Part shown: positions 15,167 through 23,081 of the stretch, piece after piece | Layout: each line of letters begins with the position of its first letter | How positions within the stretch are numbered: the stretch's first letter is position 1 | DNA from: an uncultured Clostridia bacterium | GTDB lineage: Bacteria; Bacillota; Clostridia; TANB77; CAG-508 | NCBI GenBank assembly: GCA_947629355.1 | Contig: CANRDJ010000009.1 | Span: 1-42,459, forward strand | Direction: 5' to 3' | Length of the DNA stretch: 42,459 nucleotides | Notes under the pieces: generated by a model | The model's database searches: none | Seen by the model: the letters and a program-made list of their open reading frames with translations, nothing else | What the model was told of the DNA's origin: nothing | Translations under genes and position numbers: made by a program

Positions 15167-15634
15167 ATGTTAAGTAAAGAAAAATTTATGAATGAGGCTT
15201 TAAAAGAAGCTAAAAAAGCATATAAAAAAGAGGAAATACCAGTAGGTGCAATTATTGTTAAAGATGGAAAAATAATTGCACGAGCTCATAATTTAAAAGA
15301 ATCAAAACACAGCAGTATTTCACATGCAGAAATATTGGCAATTGAAAAAGCTAATAAAAAATTAAATGCATGGAGATTAGAAAACTGTGAAATGTATATA
15401 ACTTTGGAACCATGTATGATGTGTATGGGAGCAATTATTAATTCTCGAATAAAAAAGATATATGTAGGAACACTTGATCCTAAAACAGGGGCATGTGAGT
15501 CTGTTATAAATATAAAAAACTACAAATTTAATCATATAGTTGAAATAGAAACAGGAATACTAAAAGAAAAATGTGAATATATTTTAAAAGAGTTTTTTAA
15601 AATGTTAAGATTAAAAAAACGGAGGAAAAAATGA
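15167..15634 (+). CDS. tadA: tRNA-specific adenosine deaminase
   Basis: 155-residue zinc deaminase that turns A34 of tRNA-Arg(ACG) into inosine, letting it read CGU, CGC and CGA but not CGG. The zinc motif is complete: HAE (His53, Glu55) and PCMMC (Cys83, Cys86). The C-terminus has a basic tail. The codon at 15620-15622, five before the stop, is CGG, the only in-frame CGG outside the six frameshifted sites. If it also causes a +1 shift, the tail becomes KKGGKNETK and ends at TAG 15642-15644. The CGG overlaps the GGAGG ribosome binding site of the next gene, whose ATG (15631) overlaps the tadA stop. Confidence 0.95.
   Translation: MLSKEKFMNEALKEAKKAYKKEEIPVGAIIVKDGKIIARAHNLKESKHSSISHAEILAIEKANKKLNAWRLENCEMYITLEPCMMCMGAIINSRIKKIYVGTLDPKTGACESVINIKNYKFNHIVEIETGILKEKCEYILKEFFKMLRLKKRRKK
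15620..15622 (+). other. In-frame CGG near the end of tadA
   Basis: CGG followed by A, overlapping the GGAGG of the downstream gene. It is the seventh in-frame CGG and the only one where both readings give a complete protein. Confidence 0.5.
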
Positions 15635-16377
15635 AACGAAGTAGTTTCTCTAAAAAGAGAATTATACATGTATGCATTGTTGCATTTATATTAATAATGA
15701 TAATATTAATTTCTATACTACTTATACTTAAATATAATGTAGAAGGGGAGAGAAATTTACCTTTTAATGTTACAAAAATTAATATTGTAAGTACAGCAGA
15801 ATCAAATCTTAGTCAGGACAAAAAAGGAATATGGCATGCCAAAGCATTACAAAAAAATGATATATTTTTTGTAATTGAAAAAAATAATAATTATAAAAAA
15901 ATAGAAGCAATTAAAAAAGTGAGTTTTGAAAACTTTCAGATTGCTAAAACAAATAAAGATATGGTAATAGATATTTATAGGCCAGCTACATCGATAAATA
16001 CATATAATTATTCGGATGAATATAAAGTTCAGAATTTATTAGAATATTTAGGAGGGCAATCAACTAATTCAGAAACACTTCAAATTAACAATCAAGGTGG
16101 AATAATAGGATTTAGTATAACTTCAGATAATTTAGGTGAATATATATTTGATGAAAATGAAAAGATACCAAGTGATGGGAGACTACTTGCCAAAGCTGGT
16201 GTGAAATCAGAAGATATAAATTTTAAAATTTCATTTGATTTAATAATAGAAACTGAATCTAATCACAAATTTAAAGCAAATATTGCTTTAGATTTACCAA
16301 CAGGAAATATATTAGAAGAAGGAGTCGGGACTTTAGAAGATACACAACTCGAAAATGTTATTTTTAAAAGATTTTAA
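15631..16377 (+). CDS. Membrane-anchored protein of unknown function
   Basis: 248 residues. A basic start is followed by one strong hydrophobic segment (about residues 14-35), so the remainder is probably outside the cell. The outer part has mixed strands, with a conserved-looking segment NLLEYLGGQSTNSETLQINN and a C-terminal block reading NIALDLPTGNILEEGVGTLED. No family is recognised. It overlaps tadA by four bases behind GGAGG, so it is translationally coupled to tadA, and it is followed by a terminator. Its second codon pair starts ATG AAA CGA, where CGA, not CGG, is used for arginine. Confidence 0.65.
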   Translation: MKRSSFSKKRIIHVCIVAFILIMIILISILLILKYNVEGERNLPFNVTKINIVSTAESNLSQDKKGIWHAKALQKNDIFFVIEKNNNYKKIEAIKKVSFENFQIAKTNKDMVIDIYRPATSINTYNYSDEYKVQNLLEYLGGQSTNSETLQINNQGGIIGFSITSDNLGEYIFDENEKIPSDGRLLAKAGVKSEDINFKISFDLIIETESNHKFKANIALDLPTGNILEEGVGTLEDTQLENVIFKRF

Positions 16378-16405
16378 ATATAAATATATAAATTAAGGTA
16401 AATTT

Positions 16406-16438
16406 GGGTAAAAAAGGGGCCTGGCCCCTTTTTCACCC
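16406..16438 (+). terminator. Terminator before the SRP RNA
   Basis: A GC-rich stem (AAAAAGGGG with CCCCTTTTT) with an outer GGGT/ACCC pairing and loop CCTGG. It is a strong intrinsic terminator ending the tRNA-tadA unit. Confidence 0.85.
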
Positions 16439-16534
16439 ATACGAATAACAATTTATCAAATAGCAAATTGAAAACAATAAAAGGGCTTGATTATATCTAA
16501 ATAAAATTATATAATCGAATAGCAAAGATAATAA

Positions 16535-16650
16535 GTTAACTTTTGTATGGAGAGTAATTCAATAAAAACCTACGAATCTCGTCAGGTCCGGAAGGAAGCA
16601 GCGATAAGTAGTCAAATTTTATGTGAGTTGCTTTCCATAGAGAAGTTAAC
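16535..16650 (+). ncRNA. ffs: Signal recognition particle RNA (small type)
   Basis: The universal SRP motif lies around 16581-16602, including GGTCCGGAAGGAAGCAGC. The flanks pair as a long hairpin (TATGGA 16546-16551 with TCCATA 16634-16639), and outer AAGTTAACTT sequences on both sides can extend the stem, so the exact ends are uncertain. The RNA binds Ffh and directs membrane proteins to the translocon. Its place between tadA and dnaX matches the Firmicutes order. Confidence 0.93.
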
Positions 16651-16673
16651 TTATAATTTAAGGGGGAAATATA

Positions 16674-18299
16674 TTGTATACCGCACTATATAGAAAATTT
16701 AGACCACTAAAGTTTAATGAAATGGTTGGACAAGAACATATTACAGACACACTAAGAAAACAGGTAATAATGTCTAGAGTTGGACATGCATATCTTTTTA
16801 ATGGTGGAAGAGGAACTGGAAAAACATCAGCGGCAAAAATTTTAGCAAGAGCAGTAAATTGCTTGAACCCACAAGATGGAGAGCCTTGTAATGAATGTGA
16901 AATATGTAAGGCAATACTTTCAGGTGCACTTACTGATGTTGTTGAGATGGATGCTGCATCAAATAATAGTGTTGAGGATATAAGAGCAATTAGAGACGAA
17001 GTAAATTTTTTACCAACACGTGCAAAATATAGAGTATATATTATAGATGAGGTCCATATGTTATCAACAGGGGCATTTAATGCTTTACTTAAAACATTAG
17101 AGGAGCCACCAGAACATGTTAAATTTATACTTGCTACAACAGAACCCCAAAAATTACCAGCAACTATACTTTCGAGATGTCAAAGATTTGATTTTAAAAG
17201 AATTTCAAATAAAGATGTAATAAAAAGATTAAAAATAATATGCAAAGAAAGTAATATAAAAATAACAGATGATGCTTTAAGGATTATAGCAGTTCTTTCA
17301 GAAGGGGCAATGAGAGATGCAATTAGTATATTAGAAAGATGCATAGGAGAACAAAAAGGACTGATTGATGGAAATATTGTAAGAGATTTAGTTGGAATTC
17401 CTAAAACTACTCAAATATATTCTATAGTTAAATCTATTGTTAATTCAAATATAGATGAAGTGATTAATAATACGAAAAGTATAATAGATGAGGGAAAGGA
17501 TATTGATAATTTCCTATGGGAGATAATAAAATATATAAAAGATATATTAGTATATAAGTCAAGTAAAAATTTAGATATATATAATGAAGAGGAAATAAAA
17601 CAAATCAATGAATTAGCACAAAAAGTATCTAAAGAAAAATTATTGCATTTAATTTATGAGTTATCAGAACTTTCAAGTACTATTAAGTGGTCATCACAAA
17701 AAACAATAATGTTTGAAGCGGGAATGATAAAAGCATGTATTAATTTGGAAGTTAAAAAAATAACAGAGGATACTTATGACAATCCTAACAATATTAAAAA
17801 ATCAGAAGCAGGTATAAATACAAAAAATTTAGAAATTAATAACGTAAACCTCAAGAAGAATGAAGGCACTATGAACAAAGAAAAAATAAATAACATGGAT
17901 GAGAAGAAAACTAATCTTCAACATGATAGAAGTGCAGAAAAACCATCTAATATAGTGTCAAATAAAGAAAATCTTTCATACTGGAATAATGTAATTAATA
18001 TGATAAAACAAAGAGGTAAAATGGGAATATACGTTAATCTCATAGGAAGTACTGCAAAAGAAATAAATGATATGACAATTGAAGTAGAGATTGCAAATAA
18101 AAATGCATTTGCAAAAAACATCTTAGAAACTCATGAAAATAAAGCAGAAATAGAAAGAATTGCATCTATAGAAGCAGGTAAAACTATAAATATAAAATTT
18201 GTAAGTGCAGAAGATAAAAAAAAAGATAAATTAAAAACTAATTCTATTGAGAATATGATAACAGGTTTAGATATACCAATTAATATTATAGATGAATAA
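16674..18299 (+). CDS. dnaX: DNA polymerase III subunits gamma/tau
   Basis: 541-residue clamp-loader ATPase. It starts with TTG (16674) after AAGGGGG; the usual N-terminus YTALYRKFRPLKF follows directly, so this start is firm. Walker A is GGRGTGKTS (Lys50). A zinc module has Cys63, Cys72, Cys75 and Cys78. Walker B is IIDEVHML (about 123-130), and the sensor is SRCQRF. The C-terminal third is a low-complexity, Asn/Lys-rich linker and a tau-like domain. It loads the sliding clamp at the replication fork. Confidence 0.96.
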   Translation: MYTALYRKFRPLKFNEMVGQEHITDTLRKQVIMSRVGHAYLFNGGRGTGKTSAAKILARAVNCLNPQDGEPCNECEICKAILSGALTDVVEMDAASNNSVEDIRAIRDEVNFLPTRAKYRVYIIDEVHMLSTGAFNALLKTLEEPPEHVKFILATTEPQKLPATILSRCQRFDFKRISNKDVIKRLKIICKESNIKITDDALRIIAVLSEGAMRDAISILERCIGEQKGLIDGNIVRDLVGIPKTTQIYSIVKSIVNSNIDEVINNTKSIIDEGKDIDNFLWEIIKYIKDILVYKSSKNLDIYNEEEIKQINELAQKVSKEKLLHLIYELSELSSTIKWSSQKTIMFEAGMIKACINLEVKKITEDTYDNPNNIKKSEAGINTKNLEINNVNLKKNEGTMNKEKINNMDEKKTNLQHDRSAEKPSNIVSNKENLSYWNNVINMIKQRGKMGIYVNLIGSTAKEINDMTIEVEIANKNAFAKNILETHENKAEIERIASIEAGKTINIKFVSAEDKKKDKLKTNSIENMITGLDIPINIIDE

Positions 18300-18314
18300 A
18301 AGGAGGAATTTAGA

Positions 18315-18656
18315 ATGTCAAAAAGAGGTGGATTTCCAGGAATGGGAGGATTTGGAGGAATGAATATCAACCAATTAATGAAGGAAGCAAAAAAAATGCA
18401 AGCAGATTTAGAAAAATCACAAGAAGAATTGCAAACAAAAGAATTTGAAGCCACAGCTGGTGGAGGAGCAATAAGCGTAAAAGTAGGTGGAAATAAAGAA
18501 ATAAAAGAAATAAATATAAGTAAAGATGTTGTAGATCCTGAAGATGTAGAAATGCTTCAAGATTTGATTATTACATGCATAAATGAAGCGCTACGAAAAG
18601 TAGATAGTGCACAAAGTGCAGCAATGAATAAATTTAATATACCAGGAATGATGTAG
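18315..18656 (+). CDS. ebfC: YbaB/EbfC nucleoid-associated protein
   Basis: 113-residue small DNA-binding protein. A glycine- and methionine-rich start is followed by MNINQLMKEAKKMQADLEK, the core FEATAGGGAISVKVGGNKEI and a C-terminal helix pair. It forms a tweezer-like dimer that binds DNA. It lies 15 bases after dnaX with an AGGAGG site and is followed by recR after 12 bases, the standard dnaX-ebfC-recR operon. Confidence 0.95.
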   Translation: MSKRGGFPGMGGFGGMNINQLMKEAKKMQADLEKSQEELQTKEFEATAGGGAISVKVGGNKEIKEINISKDVVDPEDVEMLQDLIITCINEALRKVDSAQSAAMNKFNIPGMM

Positions 18657-18668
18657 AAGGAGAAATAT

Positions 18669-19268
18669 ATGTCATACTATTCACCATCAATAGAGAAATT
18701 AATAGAAAGTTTTGAAAAATTGCCAAGTATAGGACATAAAACTGCGGTAAGACTTGCTTTTCATATGTTAGATTTAAATGAAGAAGATACACAAGAGTTT
18801 ATAAATTCAATAGTAAATGCAAAAACCAATTTAAAATATTGTAGTACCTGTTATAATATTTCAGATACTGATCCATGTCCAATATGTAGTAATCCTAAAA
18901 GAGATAATTCAGTAATATGTGTTGTAGAAGATGTACGAGATATAATGGCAATGGAAAGAACACATGAATTTAAAGGAGTGTACCATGTATTACACGGTAC
19001 AATATCACCTATGAATGGTATAGGACCAGAGGATATAAAGATAAAAGAACTTTTAAATCGTATAGGAAATGGAGATATAAAAGAAATAATAATAGCTACA
19101 AACCCTAGAGTAGAAGGAGAAGCAACAGCTATATATTTATCAAAAATAATAAAACCACTAGGAATAAAAGTAACAAGAATAGCACACGGTATCCCTGTTG
19201 GTGGAGATTTAGAATATACAGATGAAATAACCCTTAGCAAAGCATTAGAGGGAAGAAGAGAATTATGA
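18669..19268 (+). CDS. recR: Recombination protein RecR
   Basis: 199-residue recombination mediator. A helix-hairpin-helix start ([13 protein letters not shown]) is followed by a four-Cys zinc finger (Cys58, 61, 70, 73) and a Toprim domain with [13 protein letters not shown]; the C-terminal Walker-like part has [14 protein letters not shown]. It works with RecO to load RecA at gaps. The stop overlaps the end of the convergent small gene by six bases. Confidence 0.96.
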   Translation: MSYYSPSIEKLIESFEKLPSIGHKTAVRLAFHMLDLNEEDTQEFINSIVNAKTNLKYCSTCYNISDTDPCPICSNPKRDNSVICVVEDVRDIMAMERTHEFKGVYHVLHGTISPMNGIGPEDIKIKELLNRIGNGDIKEIIIATNPRVEGEATAIYLSKIIKPLGIKVTRIAHGIPVGGDLEYTDEITLSKALEGRREL

Positions 19269-19415
19269 TGAAAGAATAGTTAAATTATCACCAATTGCCG
19301 AGAAAAAACCAGAGAGAATAGATAGTTCTTCTTGAGTAAATTCTTTACTTAACGCAATTGAAATAGTACTTGCAAGAGCAATAAGTTCACACTTTGAAAA
19401 ATCAAATATATACAT
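19263..19415 (-). CDS. Small DUF6774-like protein
   Basis: 50 residues, reading [17 protein letters not shown], then [16 protein letters not shown] and a tail with [12 protein letters not shown]. This resembles the short DUF6774-type proteins common in Clostridia, which have a conserved CEL start and a late GDNL. Function is unknown. The ribosome binding site (AGAGGTG) lies inside the 3' arm of a 12-bp hairpin (19416-19453), so translation may be blocked when the hairpin forms. It ends inside the last codons of recR. Confidence 0.7.
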   Translation of the reverse strand: MYIFDFSKCELIALASTISIALSKEFTQEELSILSGFFSAIGDNLTILSS

Positions 19416-19453
19416 AAAGAACACCTCTTATTTTAATATATGAGGTGTTCTTT
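19416..19453. terminator. Hairpin: recR terminator and ribosome-site sequestering stem
   Basis: Perfect 12-bp stem (19416-19427 with 19442-19453), 14-nt loop, followed by further T bases on the plus strand. It can stop recR transcription. On the minus strand it ends the glycosyltransferase gene and covers the ribosome binding site of the DUF6774-like gene. Confidence 0.6.
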
Positions 19454-19471
19454 TTAATGTTTAATAAAAAA

Positions 19472-20602
19472 CTACGGTTTACCTAATAATATTTCACAAA
19501 TATCTCTAGTAGAGTTTTTTTTGGCCAAAAGTCTAGCATTTATTTTCATAGATTGTAATTTGCTTTCTGAATTTAGTACCTTGTAGAGCTCTTTTTCTAT
19601 ATTATCATGTTTCTTTATCCATATTGCTACATCTTTATTTTCTAGAAATTCAGCATTTTCTTCTTCTTGACCAGGTATTGGATTAATAATTATTATAGGA
19701 AGACCAGATGCTAAACTTTCAGTTGCAGTAAGACCTCCCGGTTTTGTTATTACTAAATCGGATACACTCATAAGTTCAGCTACTTTATTTGTATATGGTA
19801 AAACTTTTACAGTTTCATTAGAGTTAGTTTTTAAAACTAATTCATCAAATTGTTTTTTTATTTTTTCATTTTTTCCTGATATGGCAATAATTTGCAAATT
19901 AGGAAATGCTTCTATAATTGATTTTAACATATTAAAAATTTTATCTTTTCCAAAGCCTTGTTCTCCACCTGCAAAGAATAATACCGTTCTTTTTTTAGAA
20001 GATAAATTAAATTCTGACAATACTTTTTCTTTATTATAATTTGCTAAAAATCTATGTGATAATGGTATACCAGTTACTCTAATTTGATCTTCTTTTATTC
20101 CCCTATTTAATAAATCCTGTTTCATCCCATCATGTGCAACAAAAAAATAATCTATATAAGCTGAATGCATAAGCCATTGACTATGTGGAGCATAATCAGT
20201 AATAACTGTTGCAATTTTTGAATTTATTTTCTTTTTCTTTTTTAATATTGCACACATATGGCTACTAAAGGGATGGGTTGATATTATTAAGTCTGGTTTA
20301 TAATTTTGTAATAACTTATTTAATTTAATGGACATTATTTTTTGAGTTTTGTCATTTACCTTAGTGAGAGGACCATTTTCTGCTCCATAATATACTTTTT
20401 TCCATACCCAATGAGCATTTTTTGCTATTTCTGAATAAGCTTTTGTAGTAACTTTGTTTAGAGCCTTATTTATATATTCGATACAATCAACCATACAAGT
20501 TTCAGTATCAGTATAATTTGCGTCTATGTATTCTTTTATGCTTCTAGCAGCAGATAAATGACCACCACCATATGAACCATAGAATATCAAAATTTTTCTC
20601 AT
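19472..20602 (-). CDS. Diacylglycerol glucosyltransferase-like GT28 enzyme (UgtP/MGDG synthase family)
   Basis: 376-residue glycosyltransferase. The N-terminal MRKILIFYGSYGGGHLSAA is the acceptor-binding signature of MGDG synthase/UgtP proteins. ITDYAPHSQW follows, then FFAGGEQGFGK and the donor-site VITKPGGLTATESLA. It likely adds glucose or galactose from a UDP-sugar to diacylglycerol to make glycolipid for the membrane. An in-frame ATG lies six codons upstream (20620), but GAGG five bases ahead of the second ATG favours 20602. UDP-sugars from the pgcA region would feed it. The sugar specificity is not visible. Confidence 0.87.
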   Translation of the reverse strand: MRKILIFYGSYGGGHLSAARSIKEYIDANYTDTETCMVDCIEYINKALNKVTTKAYSEIAKNAHWVWKKVYYGAENGPLTKVNDKTQKIMSIKLNKLLQNYKPDLIISTHPFSSHMCAILKKKKKINSKIATVITDYAPHSQWLMHSAYIDYFFVAHDGMKQDLLNRGIKEDQIRVTGIPLSHRFLANYNKEKVLSEFNLSSKKRTVLFFAGGEQGFGKDKIFNMLKSIIEAFPNLQIIAISGKNEKIKKQFDELVLKTNSNETVKVLPYTNKVAELMSVSDLVITKPGGLTATESLASGLPIIIINPIPGQEEENAEFLENKDVAIWIKKHDNIEKELYKVLNSESKLQSMKINARLLAKKNSTRDICEILLGKP

Positions 20603-20740
20603 AAAAACCTCATAACACATAATTATTTTTTCCTATTATATCATAAAAATTTATAAAAAAAGTATAAATTTTCAAAAAGTATACAAAATAAATTTAAATA
20701 GTAAATTGTAATTTATAAAATTAAATTTGTTGCAAATGTT

Positions 20741-20842
20741 GTAGGGGCGGAATCAATTTCCGCCCGAAAACAGATAAATTTCGGGCAGATATGGAATCTG
20801 CCCCTACAGATTTGAAAATAAATTTATCTCTACAAACAACAA
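20741..20842. repeat. Dispersed intergenic repeat, copy 2
   Basis: About 102 nt, near-identical to 12354-12452. The ends (TGTAGGGGC from 20740 and GCCCCTACA) are complementary. Inside lie the hairpins GGGCGGAA/TTTCCGCCC and GGGCAGAT/ATCTGCCC. The shared part continues through TTTATCTCTACAAACAAC. It sits in the promoter region of sleB. It carries no ORF, so if mobile it depends on an outside transposase. Confidence 0.88.
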
Positions 20843-20878
20843 TTTATTTAATTAATAAAATCATAAATGGAGACGAAA

Positions 20879-21343
20879 ATGAGAACAATATTTTATAGTT
20901 TTTTAATAATAATAATTTCGATTTGCTTAATATATTTTTCGAAAGATTTAAGCAATAATAAAATATTAGCAGCAAATACTAATTCTGCATCTGATTTGCA
21001 GCTTATGGCAAGAGCAATAAATGGAGAGGCAAGAGGTGAGAGTTATGAAGGACAAGTTGCAGTAGGGGCAGTAATAATGAATAGAGTAAAACACAGTGAT
21101 TTTCCGAATACTATTGCTGGAGTAATTTACCAGCCAGGGGCCTTTACTGCTGTTTCTGATGGTCAAATAAATGTACCTATAGATGAATCATCAACAGTAG
21201 TCAAAGCTGCACGAGATGCTTTAAATGGTTGGGATCCAACAGGAGGATGTGTTTTTTATTTTAATCCAAACACTGCAACAAACAGTTGGATATGGTCAAA
21301 AACTATTGTAAAAACAATTGGAAAACACAATTTTTGTAAATAA
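20879..21343 (+). CDS. sleB: Spore cortex-lytic enzyme, SleB/CwlJ family
   Basis: 154 residues. A basic start and hydrophobic stretch (about residues 4-22) form a signal peptide ending near ILAANTNS. The hydrolase domain follows, with LMARAINGEARGESYEGQ (Glu after GEAR is the expected catalytic acid), AVIMNRVKHSDFP and FYFNPNTATNSW. SleB-type enzymes are lytic transglycosylases for spore cortex muramic-lactam peptidoglycan during germination. The ATG at 20867 overlaps the GGAGA site, so the next ATG is chosen. There is no N-terminal peptidoglycan-binding domain. It is followed by ypeB, its usual partner. Confidence 0.9.
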   Translation: MRTIFYSFLIIIISICLIYFSKDLSNNKILAANTNSASDLQLMARAINGEARGESYEGQVAVGAVIMNRVKHSDFPNTIAGVIYQPGAFTAVSDGQINVPIDESSTVVKAARDALNGWDPTGGCVFYFNPNTATNSWIWSKTIVKTIGKHNFCK

Positions 21344-21362
21344 CTAAGATTGGAGAGATAGT

Positions 21363-22736
21363 ATGAATAAATATTTAAAAACAATGAAAAAAAATTATCT
21401 TTATGGAATTATGATTTTACTAGTAATAATTAGTTTAATATTAGGTTACTTTTTATATAAAAAAAATGAAGAATATACAACAGCTACTCATAATCAATAT
21501 AACCTAGCATTATATGAATTAATTGATTATGTACAAGATGTAGAGAACTATTTAGCCAAAGCCACAATTACAAGTACACCAGAACATGGGGCAGAAACTC
21601 TTAGCAAAGTATGGAGAGAAGCAAATTTAGCACAAGTATATCTAGCACAGCTTCCAGTATCAAGTACAGAACTAGCAAATACTGCTAAATTTTTAAACCA
21701 AGTAAGTGAATATAGTTATTCTCTTTCAAGGAAAAATATATATAATGAAAAACTTACGCAAGATGATTTAGACAATTTAAAAAAACTACATGATTATAGT
21801 CAAGAACTAAAAAATACATTAGATCAATTATCTACAGATATGAATGAAGGTAGAATAAGCTGGGATGAATTAACTAAAAATACTGAAATTGCATTTGCAC
21901 AACAAGTTGATAATTTATCTGCTGAAACATTTAAAAATCTAGATGAAAATTTTGGAGAATATGCAGGACTAATATATGATGGAGCATTTTCAGAACACAT
22001 GGAATCAGTAGAAAAAAAAGGACTTACAGGTGAAGATATCGATGAAGAAAAAGCAAAACAAATAGCAAAAGATTTTATTGGTGAAGATAAAATATTAGAG
22101 TTAAATTCTAATGGATTAGTTGAAAATGGGGATATACAGGTTTTTGATTTTAATTGCAAAGTAAAAGACGGAGATGATAAAAATCCACTTACAATATCAA
22201 TATCTAAAAAAGGTGGGCATATTGTAAATATGAATTATAATAGACAAATAGATACAGAAGTACTTTCTCAAGAAGAAGCAAATAATATAGGGAAAGAATT
22301 TTTAAAATCACGCGGAATAGAAAATATGAAAGAAACATATTATTTAAAAGAATTAGGCATTGTAACAATTAATTATGCGTATGAACAAGATAACGTAGTG
22401 ATATATCCAGATTTAATAAAATTAAAAATAGCATTAGATAATGGAGAAGTTTTAGGAATGGAGACAAGTGGATATCTAAATAATCATACAATAAGAAATA
22501 TTCCTGAGGCAAAAATATCAATTGAACAGGCTAAGTCTAATTTAAATAAGAATTTAGAAATAACAAGTGAAGGATTAGCTATAATTCCAACAGAATGGAA
22601 AACAGAAATACTTTGTTATGAATTTAAAGGAAAAATAAATGATACAGATTTTCTTGTATATATAAATGCTAGCACTGGAAGAGAAGAAAATATTTTAGTA
22701 ATAATAGATACACCAAATGGAATTTTAACCCAATAA
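21363..22736 (+). CDS. ypeB: Germination protein YpeB
   Basis: 457-residue membrane-anchored protein needed for SleB stability and placement in the spore. One hydrophobic span lies at about residues 13-31. A long helical N-terminal domain follows (IDYVQDVENYLAKA, WREANLAQVYLAQLP), then C-terminal PepSY-like repeats, one with EEKAKQIAKDFIG, one with SQEEANNIGKEFL and one with SIEQAKSNLNKNL. It lies 19 bases after sleB in the classical operon. Expression in the forespore under sigma-G is expected from the family. It contains a CGC-GGA pair (out-of-frame CGG) that causes no break. Confidence 0.93.
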   Translation: MNKYLKTMKKNYLYGIMILLVIISLILGYFLYKKNEEYTTATHNQYNLALYELIDYVQDVENYLAKATITSTPEHGAETLSKVWREANLAQVYLAQLPVSSTELANTAKFLNQVSEYSYSLSRKNIYNEKLTQDDLDNLKKLHDYSQELKNTLDQLSTDMNEGRISWDELTKNTEIAFAQQVDNLSAETFKNLDENFGEYAGLIYDGAFSEHMESVEKKGLTGEDIDEEKAKQIAKDFIGEDKILELNSNGLVENGDIQVFDFNCKVKDGDDKNPLTISISKKGGHIVNMNYNRQIDTEVLSQEEANNIGKEFLKSRGIENMKETYYLKELGIVTINYAYEQDNVVIYPDLIKLKIALDNGEVLGMETSGYLNNHTIRNIPEAKISIEQAKSNLNKNLEITSEGLAIIPTEWKTEILCYEFKGKINDTDFLVYINASTGREENILVIIDTPNGILTQ

Positions 22737-22857
22737 TTATCAAAAAATATTTACAAAATATAAAAAAAATAGAATAAATTGTTAAAATAAAAAATATAAT
22801 TTTGCAAATAATATAAATAGAAAAGTGAAAACTCATTTTTCTAAAGGAGGATTTCAA

Positions 22858-23022
22858 ATGGCAAGAAACAAAGGATTAATGTCTGAAAACTTAAAAGAAG
22901 AAATTGCAAAGGAATTAGGAGTATACGAACAAGTAAAACACGAAGGATGGGGAAGTGTATCTTCAAAAGATTGTGGTAGTATGGTTGCAAAAGCAATAGA
23001 AATAGCAAACAGAAAAGCATAA
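22858..23022 (+). CDS. Small acid-soluble spore protein, alpha/beta type
   Basis: 54 residues: LKEEIAKELGVYEQVKHEGW, then GSVSSKDCGSMVAKAIEIAN, the DNA-binding helices and turn of alpha/beta SASPs. These proteins coat spore DNA and are degraded by GPR at germination. The ATG at 22858 follows AAGGAGG; a longer in-frame ATG at 22825 is rejected. It is a single gene closed by a very strong terminator. A weak sigma-G-like pair (GAATA at 22772, AT-rich -10 about 15 bases on) is not convincing. The cysteine in the second helix is unusual. Confidence 0.87.
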   Translation: MARNKGLMSENLKEEIAKELGVYEQVKHEGWGSVSSKDCGSMVAKAIEIANRKA

Positions 23023-23072
23023 CAAAAGGGTTACAATTTATACTTATCAAGTTATAAATTGTAACCCTTTTG
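23023..23072. terminator. Terminator between the SASP gene and the polysaccharide operon
   Basis: A perfect 20-bp stem (23023-23042 with 23053-23072) with a 10-nt loop, A-rich before and T-rich after. It serves the SASP gene and the convergent minus-strand operon. Confidence 0.9.
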
Positions 23073-23081
23073 TTTGTAGAG

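Noticed and set aside
22772..22800. Sigma-G promoter ahead of the SASP gene
   Set aside because: The GAATA box is acceptable, but the -10 region lacks the CAT core. In such AT-rich DNA this may be chance.
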